A DNA stretch of 64,000 nt from Corynebacterium sp. HMSC04H06 (GCF_001815935.1 NZ_KV823418.1:1-64000), one strand, 5' to 3'; counted from the first letter of the stretch, positions 25,635-34,223 are shown. Notes: generated by a model from the sequence alone, not told the origin. Made by a program: numbers and translations.

Positions 25635-25716
25635 GGAAAAATATCGACCTCTGACCGATTTCTTCCACGTTTCCCAGGTGGACGGGTCAGATGTGGAGCA
25701 GAGGTCGATATTTTCC
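25635..25716. repeat. Palindromic repeat, copy 1
   Basis: Left arm 25635-25653 (GGAAAAATATCGACCTCTG) is the reverse complement of right arm 25699-25716 apart from one extra A. A nested TCCAC/GTGGA stem surrounds the central GTTTCCCAG. A related copy lies at 39976-40059. Both copies sit just after a gene end. Confidence 0.75.
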
Positions 25717-25756
25717 GCAGCACCCAATCATTCCCCACGCCACACCAAGCCGGACA

Positions 25757-25772
25757 TGTGACCCAGATCATT
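25757..25772. promoter_or_regulatory. GlxR/CRP-like site upstream of butA
   Basis: TGTGACCCAGATCATT has the TGTGA-N6-TCA core of the corynebacterial CRP-type regulator GlxR with two mismatches in the right half. It lies about 80 nt before the butA ATG. Prediction only. Confidence 0.4.
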
Positions 25773-25852
25773 GTCGAAAACTATATTCTCCCGGATACTT
25801 GAATAGTGAACCAATAATCGCGGGTCTCCGCCCGCCGACCGGAGGGAGTTTC

Positions 25853-26641
25853 ATGACAAACCAGCGCATTGATGACAAGGTCGCACTCGTTACCGGCGCC
25901 GCTCGCGGCATCGGTCAGGCCATTGCCCTGCGGCTGGCCGAGGACGGCGCCAACGTGGCAGTCTTGGACTTGGACGCCGATAAGTGCGCGGACACCGTCG
26001 CGAAGATCGAAGGCACCGGCCGCAAGGCGATCGCCATTGGCGCCGACGTCTCCTCTCGCGACCAGATCTACGCCGCCATCGACAAGGCCGCTGAGGAGCT
26101 CGGCGGCTTCGACATCATGGTCAACAACGCCGGTATCGCCCAGGTCCAGCCCATCGCGGAAATCGCCGACGGGGAGGTCGACTCCATCTTCGACATCAAC
26201 GTCAAGGGCGTGCTGTGGGGCATCCAGGCGGCTGCCGCTAAGTTCAAGGAGCTGGGCCGCGGCGGCAAGATCATTAACGCCTCCTCCATCGCCGGCCACG
26301 ACGGCTTCCCGGTCCTGGGCGCCTACTCCGCCACCAAGTTCGCCGTGCGCGGTCTGACCCAGACCGCGGCGCAGGAGTACGCCGCAGACGGCATCACCGT
26401 CAACGCCTACTGCCCGGGCATTGTTGGCACCGACATGTGGGTCGAAATCGACGAGCGCTTCCACGAGCTCACCGGCGCCCCGCTGGGCGAGACCTACCAG
26501 AAGAACGTCGAGGGAATCGCCCTGGGCCGCGCCCAGACCCCGGAGGACGTCGCCGACTTGGTCTCCTTCCTGGCTAGCCCCGGCGCGGACTACATCACCG
26601 GCCAGGCCATCCTGACCGACGGTGGCATGGTCTACCGCTAA
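25853..26641 (+). CDS. butA: Acetoin (diacetyl) reductase / 2,3-butanediol dehydrogenase, SDR family
   Basis: A 262-residue short-chain dehydrogenase resembling C. glutamicum ButA. The cofactor motif is TGAARGIGQ (about residues 16-24), with NNAGIAQ and the catalytic Ser-Tyr-Lys in [10 protein letters not shown]...[11 protein letters not shown]. The region after PGIVGTDMW and the tail [15 protein letters not shown] match acetoin reductases. It should interconvert diacetyl, acetoin and S-form butanediol with NAD(H). GGAGGGAG precedes the ATG at 25853. A GlxR-like site lies upstream and a terminator follows. Confidence 0.87.
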   Translation: MTNQRIDDKVALVTGAARGIGQAIALRLAEDGANVAVLDLDADKCADTVAKIEGTGRKAIAIGADVSSRDQIYAAIDKAAEELGGFDIMVNNAGIAQVQPIAEIADGEVDSIFDINVKGVLWGIQAAAAKFKELGRGGKIINASSIAGHDGFPVLGAYSATKFAVRGLTQTAAQEYAADGITVNAYCPGIVGTDMWVEIDERFHELTGAPLGETYQKNVEGIALGRAQTPEDVADLVSFLASPGADYITGQAILTDGGMVYR

Positions 26642-26659
26642 ACCACCCTGTGCATAGCT

Positions 26660-26693
26660 AAAGCCCCTGGCTGTTTTCACAGCTAGGGGCTTT
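26660..26693 (+). terminator. Intrinsic terminator after butA
   Basis: AAAGCCCCTGGCTG pairs with CAGCTAGGGGCTTT around a TTTTCA loop, followed by a short T/G-rich run. Confidence 0.8.
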
Positions 26694-26698
26694 GTGTT

Positions 26699-26711
26699 GT
26701 GCGCCCGGAGG
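26699..26711 (+). repeat. 13-bp direct repeat of the tRNA-Arg 3' end, distal copy
   Basis: GTGCGCCCGGAGG is identical to 28127-28139 inside tRNA-Arg(ACG) and abuts the left end of the IS element. It may be a target-site duplication or a remnant attachment site. Confidence 0.6.
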
Positions 26712-26856
26712 TGTCTGAGTTCACGACATATTTGACACCCTGTTCCTGCGACGGCAGTCCTGATACTTGACAGGTGAGTCGCGACAAACTTGACACTTAG
26801 CCCCCCCTTACCGTGTCAGGTAATGTTTTACAGGTGAGTCGGGACATGTTTGACAC
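26712..26856. repeat. Three reiterated IS-end motifs
   Basis: Three related blocks occur at about 26712-26738, 26771-26796 and 26831-26856, each with TGAGT(C/T)...(A/G)CGACA or GGGACA...TTGACAC. The second and third match the right IS end better than the outermost one does. Confidence 0.6.
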
Positions 26857-26857
26857 C

Positions 26858-28051
26858 ATGAACAGTCCCAACCGCAACCTCGACATCGTCAAAGCCGTCC
26901 GTGAGCAAAAGCGAAGCCCATCACAAGTAGCCAAGCAATTCGGCATCTCTCGCCAACGCGTCTACCAAATCCTCAACGCCTTCGGCACCGGCGGCACCGA
27001 CGCCATCGCGCCAAAATCCCGCGCCCCACGCACTCACCCCCAAGCCGTGCCAGACACCGTGCGCAAAGACATCATCGCCATCCGAAAACAACTCACACGC
27101 CACGGACTCGACGCAGGCCCAGAAACCATTGCCTACCACCTGCAACAAGACGGCAAACGAGTCCCTTCAACCTCGACAATCCGCCGCATCCTCACCACAG
27201 CAGGACTTATCACCCCAGCATCCAAGAAGAAGCCCAAAAGCTCTTTCATCCGCTTTGAAGCGGCCATGCCCAACGAATGCTGGCAGGCTGACATCACCCA
27301 CCTGTACCTAGCAGACACCACCCGCATCGAAGTCCTTGACTTCCTCGACGACCACTCCCGTTACCTGCTATCAATCACCGCAGCCCCAGCCTTTAGCGGC
27401 ACACAAGTCGCCGAGGAACTATCACGCCTGATAACTGAATACGGACCGCCAGCATCCACCCTCACCGACAACGGCCTCGTCTCTACCGCCCGCCTAGCAG
27501 GGCGCAAAGGTGGACGAAACGCCTTTGAAAAAGTCCTCACCACCAACAAAATCCAACAGAAAACGGCCGGCCAGGACATCCCCAAACCCAAGGAAAAATC
27601 GAGCGCTTCCACCAAACACTCAAAAAATGGATCACTGCCCGCCCACTCGCTAAAACCGTTGCTGAACTGCAGAAACGCCTTGACGAATTCCGCGATTACT
27701 ACAACACCACACGCCCCCACAAAGCCCTAGGCCGACGCACCCCACACCAAGCCTACACCACCGGCACCAAAGCCAGCCCAGCCCACAACCCAACACAAGA
27801 AAGGCGCACCAGAAACGACGTCGTCTGGGACAGACGGCAAAACCACCGTGCGCTACGCCGGCAAACTCTTCCACCTAGGCATCGGCTGCAAGTGGAAAAG
27901 ACAGAAAATCCTCATGGTCATCGCCGACAACCACGTCATCACATCACTAGCCGAAACCGGCGAAGTCATCACCGAGCACTACATCGATACCAGCCACAAC
28001 TATCAAAAGCCCTACTGGAAACAAACAGACCCACCCCTAGCCCCAGAATAA
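26858..28051 (+). pseudogene. IS481 family transposase, two frameshifts
   Basis: The intended protein is about 400 residues: an N-terminal helix-turn-helix (VAKQFGISRQRVYQILNAFG), the integrase core with ECWQADITHLYL and FLDDHSRYLLS, and LTDNGLVSTAR; then in another frame GRPGHPQTQGKIERFHQTLK and YYNTTRPHKALG; then in a third frame VRYAGKLFHLGIG. The first shift is at 27560-27564, where four As stand where five are expected. The second is an extra base near 27825. Both fall where the family continues without interruption, so the gene is inactive unless corrected in trans. Confidence 0.85.
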
Positions 28052-28124
28052 GAAGAAACCGGCACCCCAGAACAAAAAGAAACTGAGATGCCGGTTTGTC
28101 AACCATGTCGCGACTCATGACAAT

Positions 28125-28200
28125 TGGTGCGCCCGGAGGGATTCGAACCCCCAACCTTCTGATCCGTAGTCAGATGCTCTATCCGTTGAGCCACGGGCGC
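28125..28200 (-). tRNA. tRNA-Arg(ACG)
   Basis: The acceptor GCGCCCG pairs with CGGGCGC. The anticodon ACG lies in CTACGGA, and the T loop is GGTTCGAATCC. The discriminator is A with encoded CCA. A34 should be converted to inosine by TadA. The 3' end borders the IS element. Confidence 0.95.
28127..28139 (+). repeat. 13-bp direct repeat, copy within tRNA-Arg
   Basis: GTGCGCCCGGAGG covers part of the acceptor and T stem at the 3' end of tRNA-Arg(ACG), and is identical to 26699-26711. Confidence 0.6.
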
Positions 28201-28270
28201 ATGTTGCTTAACTCGAAGAACCGCTGTTCTCTCGGCAACGAAGAATTACTATACCCGCCCTTTTGGCGAG

Positions 28271-28308
28271 TACCAAAACGCCAGCTTATTGCGCATAAAC
28301 CGGCGTTT
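28271..28308 (-). terminator. Probable terminator of the dicarboxylate transporter gene
   Basis: On the minus strand AACGCC (28302-28307) pairs with GGCGTT (28277-28282), followed by TTTGG. The loop is long, so strength is uncertain. Confidence 0.45.
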
Positions 28309-28321
28309 CGGAGGCGGGTTT

Positions 28322-29905
28322 TTACAAGACCATCCCGAAGACGGGGACGGCGATGAAATAGGTCGCCAGGGTCACCAGGACCAAGGCGATGACGTTGAGC
28401 CAGAGGCCGCCCTTGATCATCTCGCCGATGGTGACGTAGCCGGAGCCGTAGGCGATGGCGTTCGGCGGGGTGGCCACCGGCATCATAAAGGCACAGGTGG
28501 CCACGAGCGCGACCGGGACGGTCAGGATCATCACGTTGATGGCGGCCGCGTCGGTCAGGCCGATACCGACGGCGACGCCTCCCATAATCGGCAGGAAGGT
28601 CGCGGCGGTGGCGGTGTTCGAGGTGAACTCGGTAAGCACCAGCACCAGCGCGGCGACGGCGGCCACGAGAAGGAACAGCGGCAGGACCTGCAGACCCTTG
28701 GCCATCTCACCGACCCACAGGGACAGCCCGGACTGGGTGAACATGGCGGACAGCGACAGGCCGCCGCCGAAAAGCAGGAGCACGTCCCAAGGCAGCTCGT
28801 TGGCGGTCTTCCAGTCCAGCAGGCGCACGCCGTTCTTGCTGTCGGCGGGCAGCAGGAAGAGCAGCAGGCCGGCGATGATGCCGACGATGGCGTCGTCGTA
28901 GCCGACCTCCCAGCCCTGCCAGTCGATGAGCAGCGGGACGAAGACCCACGAGATGGCGGCCAGCGCGAAGATGATCGCAACGCGGATCTGCGGGGCGGTC
29001 CACGGGCCCATGTCCTTGATTTCCTGGTCGATGAGCTCCTTGCCGCCCGGGATCTGTTTCATCTCCGGCGGGAAGACGGTAATCAGCACGACCCAGGCCA
29101 GGAAGGTGAAGATGATGGCCACCGGCATGCCGACCATCATCCACTGGGCGAAGCCGATCTCAATGCCGTGGGTTTCCTTCATGTAGCCGGCCAGCAGCAG
29201 GTTAGGCGGGGTACCGATGAGGGTGCCCAGGGAGCCGATGGAGGCCGAGTAGGCAATCGCCAGCATCAGGGCGGTGGCGAACCGCTTCTGGTTCTTCATG
29301 CCGCCCACCGTGTCGGCGGTCAGCTGCAGCACGGACATGCCGATGGGCAGCATGACCACCGCGGTCGCGGTGTTGGAAACCCACATGGACAAAAAGCCGG
29401 TGGAGATCATGAAGCCCAGGATGAGGCGCTTGGGCGAGGTACCCACCAGCTTGACCACCATCAGTGCCATGCGCCGGTGGACGTTCCAGCGCTGCAGCGA
29501 CAGCGCGACGAGGAAGCCGCCCAAGAACAGGAAGATGGTGGACGAGGCGTACGGCGAGGACACGTCGGAAATCTCACCGACCCCGGCCAGCGGGAAGACG
29601 GCCAGCGGGATGAGCGCGGTCGCGGCCAGCGGCAGGGCCTCGGTCATCCACCAGGCACCCATCAGGATGGTCACTGCCGCGACGGTGCGCAGAGCCAGGT
29701 GACTGTACTCCGCGTCCGGATCCGCGCCGCTGGAGTTCATCACGGTCTCCACCGAGCTGGCCGGGAAGATGAAGAAGACAATAATGGCGAGCGCGAGGCC
29801 GCCGACGATCCCGATGAGCTGGCGGCGCAGTTCACCCTTCTTGACGCCTTTGTCCTCTTCGCCTTCTGCGTGGGCGGTGGACTCGTGAGTCTGTGGAGTT
29901 GTCAT
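28322..29905 (-). CDS. dccT: DASS (SLC13) family sodium/dicarboxylate symporter
   Basis: A 527-residue membrane protein of the divalent anion:sodium symporter family with about 11-12 helices after a 30-residue charged N-terminus. Hallmarks are GFMISTGFLSMWVSNTATAV (the SNT ion-binding loop), the second SNT-like site TEFTSNTATAATFLP, and IGTPPNLLLAGY. Corynebacterial members (DccT/DcsT) import succinate, fumarate and malate. It lies beside mgtE as in C. glutamicum. Three 16-bp tandem repeats lie immediately upstream and may be regulatory. Confidence 0.87.
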   Translation of the reverse strand: MTTPQTHESTAHAEGEEDKGVKKGELRRQLIGIVGGLALAIIVFFIFPASSVETVMNSSGADPDAEYSHLALRTVAAVTILMGAWWMTEALPLAATALIPLAVFPLAGVGEISDVSSPYASSTIFLFLGGFLVALSLQRWNVHRRMALMVVKLVGTSPKRLILGFMISTGFLSMWVSNTATAVVMLPIGMSVLQLTADTVGGMKNQKRFATALMLAIAYSASIGSLGTLIGTPPNLLLAGYMKETHGIEIGFAQWMMVGMPVAIIFTFLAWVVLITVFPPEMKQIPGGKELIDQEIKDMGPWTAPQIRVAIIFALAAISWVFVPLLIDWQGWEVGYDDAIVGIIAGLLLFLLPADSKNGVRLLDWKTANELPWDVLLLFGGGLSLSAMFTQSGLSLWVGEMAKGLQVLPLFLLVAAVAALVLVLTEFTSNTATAATFLPIMGGVAVGIGLTDAAAINVMILTVPVALVATCAFMMPVATPPNAIAYGSGYVTIGEMIKGGLWLNVIALVLVTLATYFIAVPVFGMVL

Positions 29906-29935
29906 GGGGAAACACCAATCTGTGAGACTGAGATA

Positions 29936-29983
29936 TAGCGCCTAGGTGATGTAGCGCCTCTGCGATTTAGCGCCTAGGTGTGC
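29936..29983 (-). repeat. Three tandem 16-bp repeats upstream of dccT
   Basis: TAGCGCCT occurs at 29936, 29952 and 29968, exactly 16 bp apart, each followed by related bases (AGGTGATG, CTGCGATT, AGGTGTGC). They sit 31-78 nt upstream of the dccT start, a position suited to regulator binding. Confidence 0.65.
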
Positions 29984-30144
29984 GCATATGGGGTAAGGAA
30001 ACAAACAACACTTTGTTGCCTAATGTGGGGAACTTTACAAAACTTGTGTCACATATGCCACAACCCAGCCGCTTGGCCACCCCCGAAAACGGCCCGCGCG
30101 GGGTCGACTAGTCAACCGCTCACACCCGGGGACTCCCCCGGCCC

Positions 30145-31509
30145 CTAAATACCCAGAACAGCCTTGGCGATGAAGAAGTAGATGATGAGGCCGGTGGCGT
30201 CGCAGAAGGTGGAAATGAACGGGTTGGAAAAGACCGCCGGGTCCGCGCCCACGGCCTTGGCCAGGATCGGCATCATCCCACCCACCGTGGCGGACATGGA
30301 ACAGACCAAGAACAGCGTGATGCCGATGACCAGGCCGATGTCGAAGCCGTAGGCCAGCGTAGCCAGGCCGACGCCGAGCAGGCCGAGCACCGCGCCGAGC
30401 AGCATCCCCACGCGCAGCTCCCGCCACATCACCGCCAGGATGTCCTTTTTTCGCACGTCGCCTAGCGCCAGCGCGCGAGTGACGGTGGTGGCGGCCTGGT
30501 TTCCGGTATTGCCGCCGGTACCGGTCAGCAGCGGGATAAACAGACTGAGCACCACGGCGGCCGCCAGGGTTTCCTCGAAGGCGTCGAGCACCTGGACGGT
30601 CAACAGAGCGGAGACCGCTAGCACCAACAGCCAGACAATGCGCGAGCGCACCAGCTTCAGCAGCGGGGTGGACATATACGGCTGCTGCAGGGCCTCAGTA
30701 CCACCGGCGCGGGCGGAATCCTCGGAGTCCTCTTCTTCCACGATGTCCGTGGCATCATCCCATGTCAGCAGGCCGACCAGGCGCTTTGATTCGTCGACGA
30801 TCGGCATGGCCAGCAAGTCCAGGGGCAAAAACCAACGGGCGGTTTCCTCCGCGTCGTCGTAGGCGTAGGCGAAGACTGGCTCGCGCATCAGGTCCTCGAC
30901 CATGCGGTTGCCGCGGGCCATGAAGAGCTCGCGGAAGCTGACCACGCCGACTAGGCGGCGGTCCTTGCGGGTGACCGGCAGGGTGTAGATAGTCTCGACG
31001 CCATCGGCAGTAGCGCGCAGCTTGGCCAACGCCTCATCCACGGTCATCTCCCGGTAGATCTCCGGGACCTCCGGGGACATGCGGCGGCCGACCGAACCCT
31101 TCGGGTAGCCCAGCACGACACCGGTGACATCCCGCTCGGTCTTGTCCAGCGAGCGCAGCAGGCGATCGGCGATCTCGGCGGGCAGCTCGTCCAGCAGGGA
31201 GACTCGGTCGTCTGGGTCGAGCTCGTCGAAGAAGGCGTAGACGTCGGCGTTGCCCAGCTCGTCGATGATATCGGCCTGGTGCGCTGAGTCCAGCGCGTCG
31301 AAGACCTCGATGGACTTGTCCCGCGGCAACAGGCGCAGCACCACGGCCGCACGGACGTTGTTCTGGCGCTCGACCAGCGCCACGATGTCCTGGATGGGAG
31401 GCGTGTCCAGGAGCCTTTGCATGTCCGGCGCCGCTTTCGGATCGATTTCCCCTTCGGTCCGCAGCAAATCCTCTAGCCGATCGATGGCCTCGTCTACCGA
31501 ATTGCTCAT
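30145..31509 (-). CDS. mgtE: Magnesium transporter MgtE
   Basis: A 454-residue MgtE. It has an N-terminal superhelical MgtE_N domain (about residues 25-130), two CBS domains (about 130-255), and five C-terminal helices with the pore signature TGTGGNTGNQAATTVTRALA. The cytoplasmic domains gate the channel by Mg2+ level. ATG at 31509 is preferred because GGGAGGTGG lies just upstream; a longer frame has no support. It diverges from the Nudix-LOG gene. Confidence 0.92.
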   Translation of the reverse strand: MSNSVDEAIDRLEDLLRTEGEIDPKAAPDMQRLLDTPPIQDIVALVERQNNVRAAVVLRLLPRDKSIEVFDALDSAHQADIIDELGNADVYAFFDELDPDDRVSLLDELPAEIADRLLRSLDKTERDVTGVVLGYPKGSVGRRMSPEVPEIYREMTVDEALAKLRATADGVETIYTLPVTRKDRRLVGVVSFRELFMARGNRMVEDLMREPVFAYAYDDAEETARWFLPLDLLAMPIVDESKRLVGLLTWDDATDIVEEEDSEDSARAGGTEALQQPYMSTPLLKLVRSRIVWLLVLAVSALLTVQVLDAFEETLAAAVVLSLFIPLLTGTGGNTGNQAATTVTRALALGDVRKKDILAVMWRELRVGMLLGAVLGLLGVGLATLAYGFDIGLVIGITLFLVCSMSATVGGMMPILAKAVGADPAVFSNPFISTFCDATGLIIYFFIAKAVLGI

Positions 31510-31685
31510 GTCCGCCACCTCCCTTGATATCCACACTGATTGACGTTGGTTCGGTGCCGGGGTTCCCGGCGTGCCTTGCTAAGAATAAACCCAAAGTGCG
31601 GAGTTTGGGCAACGGACGCGACTGCCAGTCTTTTGCGCCTTTCAATGCACCGCGTCAACCGGCCTAACCACCGGCGGGCGCGGTG

Positions 31686-31691
31686 TAGTCT
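31686..31691 (+). promoter_or_regulatory. -10 element of the leaderless Nudix-LOG gene
   Basis: TAGTCT ends 7 nt before the ATG at 31699, and no ribosome site is present. Confidence 0.5.
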
Positions 31692-31698
31692 GTAGCCC

Positions 31699-32661
31699 AT
31701 GCCCACTCCGACCATTAACGTCAGCGCCGTCATTTTCCGCAACCGCACCGGGCAGGTGCTCACCGTCCGCAAGGCTGGCACCGAGCTCTTCCAGTTCCCC
31801 GGAGGGAAGCCGGAGCCGGGCGAAAACGCCCTTAAGGCCGCGGTGCGCGAGGTGGCCGAGGAGCTGGGTGTGGAACTTGCCGGCGCGGCGTTGAAGGAGC
31901 TCGGCACGTTTGACGCCCCGGCGGCCAACGAGGCCGGGCACGCCGTGTCTGCCACGGTCTTTAGCTACCCCTACGAGGTCTCCGCCCGGGCCAGCCACGA
32001 GATCGCCGAGCTGGCCTGGGTCAACCCGCACGCGCCGGAAAAGCCGCTCGCCCCGCTGCTGGCCGAGGAGGTTTTCCCGGCACTGGCGGCGAGAACCGCC
32101 CCGCGCGCACTGGCGGTGTACACGGGGGCGAGCACCGGCACGGACCCGCACAACCTGGAGCTGGCGCGGGAGCTGGGTACCGCGCTGGGCACGCACGGGG
32201 TGCGCCTTATCTACGGCGGCGGCAAGGTCGGGCTGATGGGCGCGGTGGCGGACGCCGCCCACGCCGCCGGCGCGCCCATCACCGGGGTCATCCCCCAGCA
32301 CCTGGTGGACGGCGAGATCGCCCACCCGGGGCTTGACCGGCTGGAAGTGGTAGAGACCATGCACGAGCGCAAGCAGCGCATGAGCGAGCTGGCCGAGGCC
32401 TGCGTGGCGCTGCCGGGCGGCGCCGGGACCTTGGACGAGTTCTTCGACGTCTGGACCCGCCAGCAGCTGGGCCTGCACGCCACGCCCCTGGCCCTGTTCG
32501 GCGCGGCCTTCTGGGCCCCACTGGTGGACCTGCTGGACCACCTGGTGGAGCAAGGCCTGGTGCGCGCCACCGACCGGGACAGCCTCATCGTGGCGGACAC
32601 AGCCGAGGAGCTCTTCGTAAAGCTGGACCGCTGGGTCGCGCCCCGGCCCAAGTGGTCCTAG
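31699..32661 (+). CDS. Nudix hydrolase - LOG phosphoribohydrolase fusion
   Basis: A 320-residue two-domain protein. Residues 1-130 are a Nudix hydrolase with a complete Nudix box (GGKPEPGENALKAAVREVAE from Gly35, then ELG). Residues 135-320 are a LOG-type (lysine-decarboxylase-like) domain with YTGASTGT, YGGGKVGLMGAVADAA and the signature PGGAGTLDE (residues 239-247). LOG enzymes cleave N6-modified AMP to free cytokinin-type bases; some members act on other nucleotide 5'-monophosphates. The fusion suggests two steps on one nucleotide. Leaderless start; the end overlaps the MFS gene by 4 nt. Confidence 0.88.
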   Translation: MPTPTINVSAVIFRNRTGQVLTVRKAGTELFQFPGGKPEPGENALKAAVREVAEELGVELAGAALKELGTFDAPAANEAGHAVSATVFSYPYEVSARASHEIAELAWVNPHAPEKPLAPLLAEEVFPALAARTAPRALAVYTGASTGTDPHNLELARELGTALGTHGVRLIYGGGKVGLMGAVADAAHAAGAPITGVIPQHLVDGEIAHPGLDRLEVVETMHERKQRMSELAEACVALPGGAGTLDEFFDVWTRQQLGLHATPLALFGAAFWAPLVDLLDHLVEQGLVRATDRDSLIVADTAEELFVKLDRWVAPRPKWS

Positions 32662-34160
32662 CGCCGGCGCCCCACCCGGTCGGCCACGCCGAAGCCCAGG
32701 GCCGCCAGGCAGACCGCGGTAATCATGGCGAAGCCCATGATGATGGCCCCGGGCCAATCGGCGTCGGTGTTGCCCAGGGTGGCAAAGACGATGGCGGTGG
32801 TCACCGCCAGCCCGACCGCGGTGCCGATCCGCTGCCCGGTCTGCATGACCGCGCCGGAGGAGCCGGCGTAGTTGGCGGGCACCTCGGCCAGCGTCAGCGT
32901 CTGGTTCGGGGAGACCACCGCGCCCTGGCCGGCGCCGACGAAGCACAGGGTGAGCACCAGCCACCACTCGCTGACGGACCAATGCGTGGTCCCCCAAATC
33001 ACCGCGATGGTCGTCACCAGACCGAAAAGCGTGGTCAGCATGCCGATAATCACCACGCGGCGCCCGTAGACCGAGACGCTCTTGCCGGCCAGGGTGGCGG
33101 TCACGGAGTTCAGCAGCGCCGAGGGCAGGCCCACACAGCCGGCCACCAGCGCGGAGTAGCCCAGCCCGTTCTGGAAATACAGCGCGACCAGCACCCAGAT
33201 GCTGGTAATGCCCATGAACCACAGCGTGGCGATGATGGTGCCGTTGCGGAAGGTAAAGGTCTGGAAGATTCCCAGGTCCACCATCGGCTCGTGGCCGGTG
33301 GACTTATGGTGGCGCTCCCAGGCCACCCAGATGGCCACGCAGACCGCCCCGGCCGGTAGGAGGGCCCAGACCCACCGCGAGCCGGAGGATTCCACGAACG
33401 GGAAGAGCACGCACAGCACCGCCAGCCCCAGCAACAGCGCACCGACCGGGTCCAGGGACTTAAACGCCTGCCAGGCCCCAACCTTCTCCCCGGCGCTGTC
33501 GCGCACCCTGGAAAACAGCGGCCGCGGGAACCACATGAGCCCTAGGACGATGGCCAGAAGCCCGATGGGGAAATTGACCAGCATGGTCAGGCGCCAACCC
33601 AGGTCCGCGCCGCCGACACGGATGAGGAAGCCGCCCAGCACCGGCCCGATGGCCACCGCCACGCCCACGGTGGAGCCGAAATAGCCGAAGGCTCGCCCAC
33701 GTTCCGCCCCGCGGAAGTACTGCTGGATCATGCCCACGCCCTGCGGGTTGAGCAGGCCCGCGCCAATGCCCTGGATGAAGCGGGACAGGTTCAGCGACTC
33801 GGCGTTCGGCGCGAAACCCGCGGAGGCACTAGCCAGGGTATAGATAGCGATACCGACGAGGAAGATGCCGCCGCGGCCCACCAAGTCCCCGGCGCGCCCG
33901 GCGGCCACCAGCACCACGCCGAAGGTGAGCGCGTAACCGGACAGCACCCACTGCACGTCGGAGTCGCTGGCGTCCAGGCCGGCCTGGATGGACGGCAGGG
34001 CCACGTTGACAATGGACACGCTAATCAGCGACATGAAGATCGCGACGAGCAGGACGATGAGTACGCGCCACCGGGCGGGATCCTGCCCGGCCGGGTGCTC
34101 CGAGGCATTCGCCTCCGATACTGTGGATGCGTTTTTGTCTGGCCGCCCGGATTTTGTCAT
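32658..34160 (-). CDS. MFS drug exporter, DHA2 (EmrB/QacA) type
   Basis: A 500-residue transporter with about 14 helices. DHA2 signs are the N-terminal VSIVNVALPSIQAGLDAS, GYALTFGVVLVAAGRAGDLVGR (motif A), and GIGAGLLNPQGVGMIQQYFRG. It probably exports hydrophobic cations or drugs by proton antiport; the substrate is unknown. ATG at 34160 is chosen because TATAAG lies 7 nt upstream and no ribosome site supports the longer frame. It converges on the Nudix-LOG gene. Confidence 0.87.
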   Translation of the reverse strand: MTKSGRPDKNASTVSEANASEHPAGQDPARWRVLIVLLVAIFMSLISVSIVNVALPSIQAGLDASDSDVQWVLSGYALTFGVVLVAAGRAGDLVGRGGIFLVGIAIYTLASASAGFAPNAESLNLSRFIQGIGAGLLNPQGVGMIQQYFRGAERGRAFGYFGSTVGVAVAIGPVLGGFLIRVGGADLGWRLTMLVNFPIGLLAIVLGLMWFPRPLFSRVRDSAGEKVGAWQAFKSLDPVGALLLGLAVLCVLFPFVESSGSRWVWALLPAGAVCVAIWVAWERHHKSTGHEPMVDLGIFQTFTFRNGTIIATLWFMGITSIWVLVALYFQNGLGYSALVAGCVGLPSALLNSVTATLAGKSVSVYGRRVVIIGMLTTLFGLVTTIAVIWGTTHWSVSEWWLVLTLCFVGAGQGAVVSPNQTLTLAEVPANYAGSSGAVMQTGQRIGTAVGLAVTTAIVFATLGNTDADWPGAIIMGFAMITAVCLAALGFGVADRVGRRR

Positions 34161-34223
34161 TACACTACTTATACTCTGCTCACGCAGATTCGCAATCCGC
34201 CGTGACAAGGCCTGCACAAAGCC

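Larger units (their letters stand above)
26712..28122 (+). mobile_element. IS481-type insertion sequence, degenerate
   Basis: The ends are related inverted repeats: left TGTCTGAGTTCACGACATA (26712-26730), and right, read inward from 28122, TGTCATGAGTCGCGACATGG. The element carries one broken transposase gene. It lies between the butA terminator and tRNA-Arg(ACG). Base composition is more AT/A-rich on the coding strand than the neighbours, consistent with foreign DNA. A 13-bp direct repeat flanks it; the right copy begins 4 nt beyond the inverted repeat. Confidence 0.75.

Noticed and set aside
27556-27570. Programmed frameshift in the IS transposase
   Set aside because: The A-run is one base short of the expected frame, and a second unrelated shift occurs near 27825. 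Two lesions fit decay better than programmed frameshifting.
28289-29938. 549-codon frame opposite to the dicarboxylate transporter
   Set aside because: The product is almost wholly Gln/Gly/Asp/His/Arg, the typical antisense pattern of a hydrophobic membrane gene.
30044-30068. GlxR-like palindrome TTGTG...CACAA upstream of dccT
   Set aside because: The spacing between half sites is 10 rather than 6, so it does not fit the regulator consensus.
31642-33222. Long frame opposite to the Nudix-LOG gene and the MFS end
   Set aside because: It spans two convincing genes on both strands and has no recognisable motif.
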